From: Azospirillum ramasamyi
Lineage (GTDB): Bacteria; Pseudomonadota; Alphaproteobacteria; Azospirillales; Azospirillaceae
Direction: 5' to 3'
NCBI RefSeq assembly: GCF_003233655.1
Contig: NZ_CP029829.1
Coordinates: 2,523,501-2,587,500, forward strand
Length of the DNA stretch: 64,000 nucleotides
The notes under the pieces are model-generated. The model was not told the DNA's origin and ran no database searches. It saw only the letters and a list, made by a program, of their open reading frames with translations. Below, piece by piece: positions 47,979-56,247 of this stretch (position 1 is its first letter; every line of letters begins with the position of its first letter). The position numbers and the translations under genes were made by a program.

Positions 47979-48191
47979 GGGTGGTCTCGCTCGAAAACTC
48001 TGGGAGGCGGCAGTTATCGCCCCCCGAAGTCCGCCGGTCAAGGCACGGCGCGCTGAGCGGAGCCCTCCGCGCGGATCGTCGCGGACGGGTAGCGCCGGTT
48101 GTATTGAATTTGCCTGTGCGCTACCGCCGCGTTCATGCGGTCGGGAGGGGGCGGACCCGCCGCCCCCGCCGCACTCCCGCGCGCCGTATCC

Positions 48192-49148
48192 TTACTTACC
48201 CGACTTACCCGCGCGGCGGCGCTCGATGGCATCCCACAGCAGGGCTTCCAGCTGGACGCCGTTCAGGCGGTTGATCTCCTGGATGCCGGTCGGGGAGGTG
48301 ACGTTGATCTCGGTCATGTAATCGCCGATCACGTCGATGCCGACGAAGACCAGACCCTTCTCGCGCAGCACCGGGCCGATGGCGGCGCACATCTCGCGCT
48401 CGCGCGCGGTCAGTTCGGTCTTCCGGGCGCTGCCGCCGGCGTGGAAGTTGGCGCGGGCCTCGCCCTCCAGCGGCATGCGGCTGACGGCGCCCACCGGCTC
48501 GCCGTCGACCAGGATGATGCGCTTGTCGCCCTGGCGGATTTCCGGAAGGTAGCGCTGGACGATCACCGGCTCGCGGTAGAGCTGGGTGAACAGCTCCAGC
48601 AGCGATCCCAGATTCTCGTCGTCCGGCTTCAGGTGGAAGACGCCGGCGCCGCCGTTGCCGAACAGCGGCTTGACGATGATGTCCTTGTGCTCCGCCCGGA
48701 AGTCGAGGATGGCCTGCTTGTCGCTGGTGATCAGCGTCGGCGGCATCAGGTCGGGGAACTTGGTGATGAACAGCTTTTCCGGCGCGTTGCGCACTTCGGC
48801 CGGGTCGTTGACCACCAGAACCTTGGGCTGCACATGCTCCAGCAGGTGGGTGGAGGTGATGTAGGCCATGTCGAAGGGCGGATCCTGCCGCAGCAGGATG
48901 ACGTCCATCGTCGACAGGTCGGTCGCCACCGGCTCGCCCAGCGTGTAGTGGGCGCCGCGCTGGCGCACCACCGTCATCTCGCGGACGCGGGCGGTCAGGC
49001 GGTTGCCGGTCAGGATCAGGTCGCGCGGATGGTAGTGGTACAGGCGATGGCCGCGCTTCTGCGCCTCCAGCGCCATCATGAAGCTGGAATCGGTGTCGAT
49101 GTTGATCGACTCGATGGGGTCCATCTGGAAGGCGACGGCGAGGCTCAT
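48192..49148 (-). CDS. gshB: Glutathione synthetase
   Basis: GshB joins gamma-glutamylcysteine and glycine. The 318-residue product from ATG 49148 ([23 protein letters not shown]) has the prokaryotic glutathione synthetase N-terminal domain and the ATP-grasp part ([69 protein letters not shown]). AAAGGGA precedes this ATG. It follows sirB1 by 22 bases; the order rsmI-yraN-sirB1-gshB on the minus strand suggests one operon. Confidence 0.97.
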   Translation of the reverse strand: MSLAVAFQMDPIESINIDTDSSFMMALEAQKRGHRLYHYHPRDLILTGNRLTARVREMTVVRQRGAHYTLGEPVATDLSTMDVILLRQDPPFDMAYITSTHLLEHVQPKVLVVNDPAEVRNAPEKLFITKFPDLMPPTLITSDKQAILDFRAEHKDIIVKPLFGNGGAGVFHLKPDDENLGSLLELFTQLYREPVIVQRYLPEIRQGDKRIILVDGEPVGAVSRMPLEGEARANFHAGGSARKTELTAREREMCAAIGPVLREKGLVFVGIDVIGDYMTEINVTSPTGIQEINRLNGVQLEALLWDAIERRRAGKSGK

Positions 49149-49170
49149 GACGGGTCCCTTTGGCACGGGG

Positions 49171-50049
49171 TCAGTTCAGGCGGTTCTTCAACTGCTGGAT
49201 CAGAGAGGCGGTCTGGTGCCGGTGATGGTCGTCGCCGGTCAGCGCCATGAAGGTCTCCAGCGCGGTGATGGCGTCCTTCAGCTTGCCGGCATGGGCCTCC
49301 AGAAGGCCGGTCTCGCGCCACAGCGCCGGCTCGTGCGGGGCGAACAGGCGCATCGCCTCCAGCACCTCCAGCGCCTTCGGCACCTCATGCGCCGACAGGT
49401 GGCGCAGCTTGATGTTGTTCTGCAGGCGCAGCAGCACGTCGCGGTTCGACACCGGCTGGTAATGGCCGGGCTCCAGCTCGGCGGCGCTGCCGGCGGTGGC
49501 CTTCAGCAGGTCGCGCAGGTCGACGACGCTGCGGGTCTGCCCCTCGTTGAAGGGGTCGAGGATGGCGCGGGCGCCGTCCTTCTCGATGCGGACCAGGAAA
49601 TGGCCGGGGAAGTTCAGCCCCACCATCGGCCAGCCCTGCGAGCGGGCGGCGTGCATGTAGAGGATGCCCAGCGCCACCGGCAGGCCGCGCCGGCGGTCGA
49701 TCACCCGCAGCAGGTTGGCGTTCTGCAGGTCGTCATAGGTGTCGTGGTCGCCGGAATAGCCGTGGCGCCCGCCGATCACCGCGTGCAGGTGGGCGATGCG
49801 CGTCTCCAGACTGTCGGCGTCGGGATTTCGGGCCGGATCCTGCGCCGCGACGCGGGCGGCCAGATCCTCGACGATGGCGCGGATGTGGGCACGGTAGGGG
49901 GCGAGGTCGGCGTTCGGCAGTTCCAGCGCGCCCAGTGCCAGGGCGGCTTCGGCCAGATCGATCTCGTCGTCCGGCTGGTCGCCGATGCGGCGCAGGATTT
50001 CGCGGGCTTCCGCGCGGTTGCTCAAGACTGTCGCCCTCTCAAATTCCAC
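49171..50049 (-). CDS. SirB1-family transglutaminase-like protein with TPR
   Basis: The 292-residue protein matches the SirB1/Transglut_core2 family: an N-terminal helical region, the core [60 protein letters not shown], and C-terminal TPR-like helices (about 225-290). No catalytic Cys is evident in the core, as in other SirB1 proteins. Start: GTG 50049 is used, but a TTG at 50025 has GAGAGGG eight bases upstream and may be the true start ([11 protein letters not shown]). The function is unknown. Confidence 0.88.
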   Translation of the reverse strand: MEFERATVLSNRAEAREILRRIGDQPDDEIDLAEAALALGALELPNADLAPYRAHIRAIVEDLAARVAAQDPARNPDADSLETRIAHLHAVIGGRHGYSGDHDTYDDLQNANLLRVIDRRRGLPVALGILYMHAARSQGWPMVGLNFPGHFLVRIEKDGARAILDPFNEGQTRSVVDLRDLLKATAGSAAELEPGHYQPVSNRDVLLRLQNNIKLRHLSAHEVPKALEVLEAMRLFAPHEPALWRETGLLEAHAGKLKDAITALETFMALTGDDHHRHQTASLIQQLKNRLN

Positions 50050-50052
50050 CCC

Positions 50053-50421
50053 TCACGCTCTCCAGGCATCGACCAGATGACGGGGCCAGGCCCAAGGGGT
50101 AACGAGCATCACGTCGAAGCGCAAGACATAGCCGGCATAGCGCGGGTTGGCGCCCAGGAAGGCATGGGCGGCGCGGGCCAGCCGGCCGCGCTGGCGGGCG
50201 TTCAGCGCCTCGTTCGCGGTGTCCCAGTCGCCGCGCGCCTTCACCTCGACGATGGCGATGGTCTTTCCGCGCTTCGCCACGATGTCGATCTCGCCCATCG
50301 GCGTGCGCAGGCGGCTGGCCAGGATGCGGTAGCCGCGCAGCCGAAGCGACAGGCGGCACAGCGCCTCCGCCCGGCGGCCCAGGCTTTCGGCACGCAGGCG
50401 CCGCGCATCCAGATCGGTCAT
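50053..50421 (-). CDS. YraN (UPF0102) nuclease-like protein
   Basis: The 122-residue product has the UPF0102 pattern: GRRAEALCRLSLRLRGYRILASRLRTPMGEIDIVAKRGKTIAIVEVKARG, that is, the E-I-D...E-V-K restriction-endonuclease-like core, with the conserved Asp, Glu and Lys present. Members are predicted Holliday-junction or DNA-repair nucleases of unknown physiological role. The start overlaps the rsmI stop by 4 bases. Confidence 0.92.
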   Translation of the reverse strand: MTDLDARRLRAESLGRRAEALCRLSLRLRGYRILASRLRTPMGEIDIVAKRGKTIAIVEVKARGDWDTANEALNARQRGRLARAAHAFLGANPRYAGYVLRFDVMLVTPWAWPRHLVDAWRA

Positions 50422-51308
50422 TTCGTCTTCTCCTCACGCTGCAATTCCAGCGCGCGGGCATAGACGGTGCGCTTGTGCTGGCCGGTGCGGGCGGCGACGT
50501 CGGCGGCGGCGTCGCGCACCGAAAGGCGGGTCAGCGCCTCGCGCAGCAGGGCGTCGACGTCGGCCTCTCCCGGCGTCGCCTCCTCTCCCGGCGGACCGAT
50601 GACCAGCACGACCTCGCCGCGCGGCGGGCCGGCCTCGGCGTAATGGGCCGCCAGTTCCGGCAGGGTGCCGCGCCGCACCTCCTCGTACAGCTTGGTCAGT
50701 TCGCGGGCGACGGCGGCCTCGCGCGGGCCCAGGATGTCGGCGAGGTCGGCCAGCGACTCCGGCAGGCGTTGCGGCGATTCGAAGAAGACCAGCGTGGCGG
50801 GCACGCCCTTCAGCTCTCCGGCGGTGGCCCGGCGCGCGCTGCTCCTGTTCGGCAGGAAGCCGGCGAACAGGAAGCGGTCGGTCGGCAGGCCGGACAGCAC
50901 CAGCGCCACCAGCGGGGCGGAGGCGCCGGGCAGGGTGGTCACCGCCACCCCTTCCGCCACGCATTCCCGCACCAGCTTGTAGCCGGGGTCGGAAACCAGC
51001 GGTGTGCCGGCGTCGGTGACCAGCGCGATGGCCTCGCCCTTTTTCATGCGTTCGATCAGGACCGGACGCATCTTTGCGGCGTTGTGCTCGTGGTAGGAGA
51101 CGAAGGGGGTGTGGATGCCGTGGATGCCCATCAGCTTGGCGGTGACGCGCGTGTCCTCGCAGGCGATGGCGTCGGCCCGCTTCAGCGTGTCGAGCGCCCG
51201 CAGCGTGATGTCCGCTGCGTTTCCGATGGGGGTAGCGACCACATAGAGTCCGCCCGCGAGTTTACTTGGCGCGGCGAGGGGGCTACCTTGAGCGCCACTT
51301 TGAACCAT
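50418..51308 (-). CDS. rsmI: 16S rRNA (cytidine-2'-O-)-methyltransferase RsmI
   Basis: RsmI methylates the 2'-O of C1402 in 16S rRNA with SAM. The 296-residue protein (from ATG 51308) has the tetrapyrrole-methylase-like core: GLYVVATPIGNAADITLRALDTLKRAD, ALVTDAGTPLVSDPGYKLV, TLPGASAPLVALVLSGLPTDRF and LVFFESPQRLPESL. The C-terminal basic part carries a short helix (ARALELQREEKTK). It is divergent from the LppC-type lipoprotein gene, with 56 bases between starts, a conserved pairing also seen in gammaproteobacteria. Confidence 0.97.
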   Translation of the reverse strand: MVQSGAQGSPLAAPSKLAGGLYVVATPIGNAADITLRALDTLKRADAIACEDTRVTAKLMGIHGIHTPFVSYHEHNAAKMRPVLIERMKKGEAIALVTDAGTPLVSDPGYKLVRECVAEGVAVTTLPGASAPLVALVLSGLPTDRFLFAGFLPNRSSARRATAGELKGVPATLVFFESPQRLPESLADLADILGPREAAVARELTKLYEEVRRGTLPELAAHYAEAGPPRGEVVLVIGPPGEEATPGEADVDALLREALTRLSVRDAAADVAARTGQHKRTVYARALELQREEKTK

Positions 51309-51364
51309 GGCTTGGGTCTCGCCTTCGGTATCGGCGGCCGTTTCAGCAGATGTGGAGATGATTG

Positions 51365-52570
51365 GTGGCACGCTTGGCAACAGCTTTCTCACAGGGTCTG
51401 AAACGTCACGGCGTGGCAGCCTTGCTGGTCGCCGGCCTGTTGTCGGCCTGCTCGACTGTAAGCGCGCCGCCGCGGGTGGCACAAGGGCCAGAACCGGTCC
51501 CGTCTCCGGCGGCTCCCCTGCCCGACGCGCAGAACCCCGTCAAGGTGGCGTTCCTGGTGCCGCTCAGCGGCCAGAGCGCCGCCATCGGACAGGCCATGCT
51601 GGACGCGGCGCAAATGGCGCTGTTCGACATGGCCGGCGACCAGATGCAGCTTCTGCCGCGCGACACCAAGGGCACGCCGAACGGGGCCGCCGACGCCGCG
51701 CGCCAGGCGCTGGCCGAAGGCGCCCGCCTGATCATCGGCCCGCTGTTCGCCGCCGACGTCGCCGCGGTGCGTCCCATCGCCCAGAACGCCGGCGTCGACG
51801 TGCTGGCCTTCACCAACGACGCCGCCCAGGCCGGCAACGGCACCTATGTGCTGGGCTTCGTCCCGGCCGATCAGGTCAGCCGCGTCGCCGGTTACGCCCG
51901 TTCGCGCGGGGTGACGCGCTTCACCGTGCTGGCGCCGCGCTCCCCCTATGGCGATGCGGTGGTGAATGCCATGCAGACCATCGGCCCGCGGCTCGGCACC
52001 ATGACCACCCAGGTCGAACGCTACGACCCGGCCGTCACCGACCTGTCGGTCCCGGCCAAGCAGGTCGCGCAGGTGACGCCCCAGCCGCAGGCGGTGATGC
52101 TGGCCGAAGGCGGGCAGCGCGCCCAGGGCATCGCCCAGGCGCTGGCGACCAACGGCGTGCAGCCGCAGCAGGTCAAGCTGCTGGGCACCGGCCTGTGGGA
52201 CGACAGCTCGCAAGGCGCTTTGGGGCAGGAGCCGGCGCTGGTCGGCGCCTGGTACGCCGCGCCGGCGCCGCAGACCCGCGCCCGCTTCGAGTCGCAGTTC
52301 GAGCAGGTCTATGGCCGCAAGCCGCCGCGCATCGCCACGCTGGCCTATGACGCGACCTCCATCGCCGCGGTGCTGACCCGCAGCGGCAGCCCGGTGCCCT
52401 TCGACCGCATGGCGATGACCAATCCCAACGGCTTCGAGGGTCTGGACGGCCTGTTCCGCCTGCGCGCCGACGGCATGGTCGAACGCGGGCTGGCGGTGAT
52501 GGAGGTCACGCCGACCGGCGCCCGCGTGGTGGACCCGGCGCCGCCGACCTTCGAGATGCTGGGGCAGTAA
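51365..52570 (+). CDS. LppC/LpoA-type periplasmic lipoprotein (penicillin-binding protein activator)
   Basis: The 401-residue product from GTG 51365 has a lipoprotein signal (VAALLVAGLLSACSTV, lipobox LLSAC) and then a periplasmic binding-protein fold of the Peripla_BP_6 type (FLVPLSGQSAAIGQAMLDAAQMALFDM, RLIIGPLFAADVAAVRPIAQ, FTNDAAQAGNGTYVLGFVPADQVSRVAGYARSRG). LpoA/LppC proteins activate penicillin-binding proteins in gammaproteobacteria; this shorter alphaproteobacterial form has the C-terminal part only. The TTG three bases upstream is also open. A strong terminator follows. Confidence 0.9.
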   Translation: MARLATAFSQGLKRHGVAALLVAGLLSACSTVSAPPRVAQGPEPVPSPAAPLPDAQNPVKVAFLVPLSGQSAAIGQAMLDAAQMALFDMAGDQMQLLPRDTKGTPNGAADAARQALAEGARLIIGPLFAADVAAVRPIAQNAGVDVLAFTNDAAQAGNGTYVLGFVPADQVSRVAGYARSRGVTRFTVLAPRSPYGDAVVNAMQTIGPRLGTMTTQVERYDPAVTDLSVPAKQVAQVTPQPQAVMLAEGGQRAQGIAQALATNGVQPQQVKLLGTGLWDDSSQGALGQEPALVGAWYAAPAPQTRARFESQFEQVYGRKPPRIATLAYDATSIAAVLTRSGSPVPFDRMAMTNPNGFEGLDGLFRLRADGMVERGLAVMEVTPTGARVVDPAPPTFEMLGQ

Positions 52571-52581
52571 GGAAACACTCC

Positions 52582-52626
52582 CTCTCCCGCCTTCAGCGGA
52601 CCGGAGGCCCGCCGAAGGCGGGAGAG
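52582..52626. repeat. Perfect 13-bp inverted repeat
   Basis: CTCTCCCGCCTTC (52582-52594) and GAAGGCGGGAGAG (52614-52626) flank a 19-base spacer. It starts 12 bases past the lipoprotein stop and precedes the terminator. It may be an end-of-gene hairpin or a mobile-repeat remnant (CTCTCCC...GGGAGAG ends are widespread in this sort of genome). Confidence 0.6.
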
Positions 52627-52645
52627 GATCGGAGTGAGGGGGATG

Positions 52646-52687
52646 CGCCGCGGCCGTCAACGGGACGGGCCGCGGCGTTTTCGTTTT
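52646..52687 (+). terminator. Rho-independent terminator of the lipoprotein gene
   Basis: A ten-base stem CGCCGCGGCC, loop of 12 bases, GGCCGCGGCG, followed by TTTTCGTTTT. It is very strong. Confidence 0.88.
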
Positions 52688-52807
52688 CTCAGGTAAGGAT
52701 ACTCGGGGATCGACGCTGTGCGCTCCCCCTCAACCTGCCGCTCCTCCCTGCCCCTCCTCCTTGGGGGAGAGGGGATCTTCCGTTGGGGGAGACGGCGCTA
52801 TCCTTAC

Positions 52808-53497
52808 TTACGCCCGCGCCCGCAGATAGGGGGTCAGGCGCCATTCGGCGAACTTGATCAGGCGGGTGGCGACGAAGTTCAGCGCCAGATAGATCGCCCC
52901 GGCGACGATGAACAGCTCGAAGACCGCGAAGGTCTGGGAGATCATGCGCCGGGCGATGCCGGTGACCTCCATCAGCGTGATGGTGCTGGCGAGCGAGGTC
53001 GCCTTCACCATCAAGATCACCTCGTTGCCGTAGGCCGGCAGCATCTGGCGGATCGCCACCGGCAGCACGATGCGGCGGAAGGCCAGCGCCCGCGACATGC
53101 CGCAGGCCCGCGCGGCCTCCACCTGCCCCTGGGGCACCGACAGGATGGCGCCGCGCAGAACCTCGCTGGTGTAGGCGCCGGTGTTCAGCGTCAGCGCCAG
53201 GATGGCGCACCAGTAGGGTTCGCGCAGGAAGGGCCAGAGGATGCTCTCGCGGATGAACTCGAACTGGCCCAGCCCGTAATAGACCAGGAAGATCTGCACC
53301 AGCAGCGGCGTGCCGCGGAAGGCGAAGACATAGGACGCGGCCAGCGTCTCCACCACGCGGTTGCCCGACAGCCGCAGAAGCGCGACGCCGAAGGCCAACA
53401 GCGCGCCGAGCGCCAGCGATCCGACGACCAGCTGCAGCGTCAGCGACAATCCGCCGAGCATGCGGGGCAGGCTGTCCCACATCAGTTGCCAGTTCAT
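52808..53497 (-). CDS. Polar amino acid ABC transporter permease (HisM/ArtM type)
   Basis: The 229-residue membrane protein has about five helices and the polar amino acid permease EAA motif, VPQGQVEAARACGMSRALAFRRIVLP. It ends with a basic stretch (RLTPYLRARA). It is the last gene of a four-gene unit (ATPase, binding protein, two permeases) on the minus strand, five bases from its partner permease. Uptake of a basic or polar amino acid is likely, but the substrate cannot be told from sequence. Confidence 0.93.
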   Translation of the reverse strand: MNWQLMWDSLPRMLGGLSLTLQLVVGSLALGALLAFGVALLRLSGNRVVETLAASYVFAFRGTPLLVQIFLVYYGLGQFEFIRESILWPFLREPYWCAILALTLNTGAYTSEVLRGAILSVPQGQVEAARACGMSRALAFRRIVLPVAIRQMLPAYGNEVILMVKATSLASTITLMEVTGIARRMISQTFAVFELFIVAGAIYLALNFVATRLIKFAEWRLTPYLRARA

Positions 53498-53501
53498 GGC
53501 C

Positions 53502-54212
53502 TCATGCCCTCCGGACGCCGCGGTTGGCGAAGATTTCGGCGCGGTTGAACAGCGCCGTCGAAATGCTGGTCAGCAGCAGGTACAGCACGGCGGCGGTCGC
53601 GTAGAACAGGAAGGGCTGGCGCGTGGCGCCGGCCGCCAGATGGGTCACGCGCATCAGTTCGGCGAGCGCCGTCACCGACACCAGCGCCGTGTCCTTCAGC
53701 GTCAGCTGCCAGACATTGCCGAGGCCGGGCAGGGCGTAGCGCAGGGTCTGCGGCACCAGCACCCGGCGCAGGATCAGCCAGCGGCTCATCCCGCAGGCGC
53801 GCGCCGCCTCGATCTGGCCGAAGGGGACCGCCTGCACCGCGCCGCGGATCACCTCCGTCGAATAGGCGCCGGAGATCAGCCCGACCGCCAGCACGCCGAT
53901 GGTGAAGGCGTCCAGGTCGACCCGCCCGTTATAGCCGAAGGCGGAGGCGATGGAGGTGGCGACGCTGCTGCCGCCGAAGAACAGCAGATAGATGACCAGC
54001 AGTTCGGGGATGCCGCGGACGACCGTGGTGTAGATGTCGGCCACCACATTCAACGGCATGGAGTGGCTGAGCTTGGCCGAGGCGCCCAGCGACCCGACGA
54101 GGACGCCGAAGGCAAAGGCCAGCACGGAGACCGCGACCGTCATCGCGGTTCCTATCAGCAGCTGTCCGCCCCAGCCGTTGGGACCGAAAAGAAGGAGTTC
54201 CAGCATTGGCAC
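53502..54212 (-). CDS. Polar amino acid ABC transporter permease (HisQ/ArtQ type)
   Basis: The 236-residue permease has the EAA loop VPFGQIEAARACGMSRWLILRRVLVPQTLRYALPGLGN and about five helices. The N-terminus MPMLELLLFGPNGWGGQLLIGTAM is characteristic of this branch. It lies 154 bases downstream of the binding-protein gene; the gap carries the hairpin at 54288-54320. Confidence 0.93.
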   Translation of the reverse strand: MPMLELLLFGPNGWGGQLLIGTAMTVAVSVLAFAFGVLVGSLGASAKLSHSMPLNVVADIYTTVVRGIPELLVIYLLFFGGSSVATSIASAFGYNGRVDLDAFTIGVLAVGLISGAYSTEVIRGAVQAVPFGQIEAARACGMSRWLILRRVLVPQTLRYALPGLGNVWQLTLKDTALVSVTALAELMRVTHLAAGATRQPFLFYATAAVLYLLLTSISTALFNRAEIFANRGVRRA

Positions 54213-54287
54213 GCCCGGTAAGGCCCGCCGGGCGCGGCGCGGAAGGCCGGCCGTACGGGGTCAGCTAACGGCGATCAGGCAACGGGC

Positions 54288-54320
54288 GGCGCCCGGTTGC
54301 CGCAAGGGCCGCCGGGCGCC
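54288..54320 (-). other. Hairpin between binding-protein and permease genes
   Basis: GGCGCCCGG (54288-54296) and CCGGGCGCC (54312-54320) form a perfect nine-base stem with a 15-base loop. The position, after a binding-protein gene and before its permeases, matches the REP/stabiliser hairpins that raise binding-protein expression over the membrane parts in hisJ- and malE-type operons. There is no T-run, so it is not a full terminator. Confidence 0.65.
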
Positions 54321-54366
54321 GTTCCGTTCAGACGGGCGGACCGTGGGTCCGCCTTGCCTGGTCGCC

Positions 54367-55209
54367 TTACTTGGGGGAGATGTCGTAGCCGAAATGCTGC
54401 GTGCTCAGCTTCTTGACGGTGCCGTCCTGCAGAGCCTCGCCGATGGCCTTGTCGAACATCGCCTTCAGGTCGGCGTTGTCCTTGCGCAGGGCCACGCCCA
54501 TGCCCTCGCCGATCACACCGCCGATGAAGTTCGGGCCGACGATGACCATCTTGCCCGGCGTGGCCTTCAGCACCTCCTCGACCACCGACCGGTCGCCCAG
54601 CATGGCGTCGACGCGGCCGGTGTTCAGATCGATGCCGGCATTGTCGATCTTGTCGTAGGTGCGCATGGTCACATTCGGCAGATGCTTGTCCATGAAGTCG
54701 GCCTGGATGGTCGACACCTGGACGCCGACGGACTTGCCCTTCAGCGCCTCGGCCAGCTTGTCCAGCACCGGCTTGGCGGCGGCCTGGTCGTTCAGGTTGA
54801 TGCGGTCGGCGCCGAGGCTCAGCGCCTTGGCCAGCGGCGAGTCGACCGGCACGGCGAAGACCGACGGCTCGGTGCCGTAGGCGGCCGAGAAGTCGATGAC
54901 CTTCTTGCGCTCGTCGGTGATGGTCATCGCCGACATGATGGCGTCGTACTTGCCCTGTTGCAGGGCCGGAATGATGCCGTCCCAGTCCTGGGCGACGAAC
55001 TCGCAGGTGACCTTCATGCGCGTGCACAGGTCGGTGGCGAGGTCGATATCGAAGCCGATCAGCTTGCCCGAGGTGTCGGTGGCGTTCCACGGAGGATAGG
55101 CGCCCTCGCTGCCGATGCGGACCGTCTTCCACTCTTTGGCGCCGGCGGCGCCCGCTGCGGCCACAGCCATCATGGCGCCCAGCGCCAGGGCCGAAACGAT
55201 CTTCTTCAA
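54367..55209 (-). CDS. Periplasmic amino acid-binding protein (SBP_bac_3 family)
   Basis: The product of about 280 residues has a Sec signal (KKIVSALALGAMMAVAAAGAAGA) and then the family 3 binding-protein fold: VRIGSEGAYPPWNATDTSGKLIGFDIDLATDLCTRM, AMTITDERKKVIDFSAAYGTEPSVFAV, GRVDAMLGDRSVVEEVL. Start: TTG 55209 has AGGAG eight bases upstream and gives a proper signal peptide; GTG 55218 would place the site inside the coding sequence. It captures the substrate for the two permeases downstream and the ATPase upstream. Confidence 0.94.
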   Translation of the reverse strand: MKKIVSALALGAMMAVAAAGAAGAKEWKTVRIGSEGAYPPWNATDTSGKLIGFDIDLATDLCTRMKVTCEFVAQDWDGIIPALQQGKYDAIMSAMTITDERKKVIDFSAAYGTEPSVFAVPVDSPLAKALSLGADRINLNDQAAAKPVLDKLAEALKGKSVGVQVSTIQADFMDKHLPNVTMRTYDKIDNAGIDLNTGRVDAMLGDRSVVEEVLKATPGKMVIVGPNFIGGVIGEGMGVALRKDNADLKAMFDKAIGEALQDGTVKKLSTQHFGYDISPK

Positions 55210-55303
55210 CGAACACACTCCTCTGTTCGGTTCGCCCGCTCTTTGGCCCTTTTCGGGGCCGGGCTGTTTCTGACGGTCCGGTCCTGCCCTCTGCCCCGAC
55301 CCC

Positions 55304-56110
55304 TCACGCCGCGCCGGACAGATGGCGCGAGAGGAACTGCCGCACCCGGTCCGAGTCCGGGTTGGTCAGCACCTTGTCGGGTGACCCCTCCTCCTCGATC
55401 CGCCCCTGGTGCAGGAACACCACCTTGGACGCCACTTCGCGGGCGAAGCCCATCTCGTGCGTCACCAGGATCATCGTGCTGCCTTCGTCCGCCAGCTGGC
55501 GGATGACGCGCAGAACCTCGCCGACCAGCTCGGGGTCCAGCGCCGAGGTCGGTTCGTCGAACAGCATCACCTTCGGCTGCATGGCGAGCGCCCGCGCGAT
55601 GGCCGCGCGCTGCTGCTGCCCGCCCGACAGCTGGACCGGGTAGGCGTCGGCCTTCGCCAGGATGCCGACCTTGTCCAGAAGCCTGCGGGCGCGGTCGATC
55701 GCCTCCGCCTTCGGCACGCCCAGCACATGCACCGGCGCCTCGATCACATTTTCCAGGATCGTCATGTGGGTCCAGAGGTTGAAGCCCTGGAACACCATGC
55801 CGAGGCTGGTGCGGATGCGCTCCACCTGGCGCGTGTCGGCGGGAACGGTGACGCCGCGGCGCGTCTTCTTCAGCCCGATGGTCTCGCCGCCGATGATGAC
55901 GCGCCCCTCGTCCGGGATCTCCAGCATGTTGATGCAGCGCAGAAGCGTGCTCTTGCCCGAACCGGAGGAGCCGATCAGCGTGATCACGTCGCCTTCGCGG
56001 GCGGTCAGCGACACGCCCTTCAGCACTTCCAGCTCGCCGAACCGCTTGTGCAAATCCTCCACGACGACGGCGGCGGGTGCGGAGTCGCTGACGGGGGGAT
56101 GGCGATGCAT
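55304..56110 (-). CDS. Polar amino acid ABC transporter ATPase (HisP/GlnQ type)
   Basis: The 268-residue ATPase shows Walker A IGSSGSGKSTLLRCIN, the Q-loop MVFQGFNLW, signature LSGGQQQRAAIARAL, Walker B VMLFDEPTSALDPE and the H-loop ILVTHEMGFA. The start ATG 56110 (MHRHPPVSDSAP) is preferred to the longer open frame back to 56164. It lies 94 bases upstream of the binding protein, in an operon order of ATPase, binding protein, permease, permease. Confidence 0.95.
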   Translation of the reverse strand: MHRHPPVSDSAPAAVVVEDLHKRFGELEVLKGVSLTAREGDVITLIGSSGSGKSTLLRCINMLEIPDEGRVIIGGETIGLKKTRRGVTVPADTRQVERIRTSLGMVFQGFNLWTHMTILENVIEAPVHVLGVPKAEAIDRARRLLDKVGILAKADAYPVQLSGGQQQRAAIARALAMQPKVMLFDEPTSALDPELVGEVLRVIRQLADEGSTMILVTHEMGFAREVASKVVFLHQGRIEEEGSPDKVLTNPDSDRVRQFLSRHLSGAA

Positions 56111-56247
56111 GCGTGGAAACCGGCAGGGTTGTGGGGACTGGTTATGGTCTGACCATTGCGGCACAGGCTAGACCGGGGCGCGGGCGTTCCGCAACGCGGA
56201 TTTCACACGCCGCGCCCGTTGTGCCGCTTGTGTCGGAAAATGGTGTG

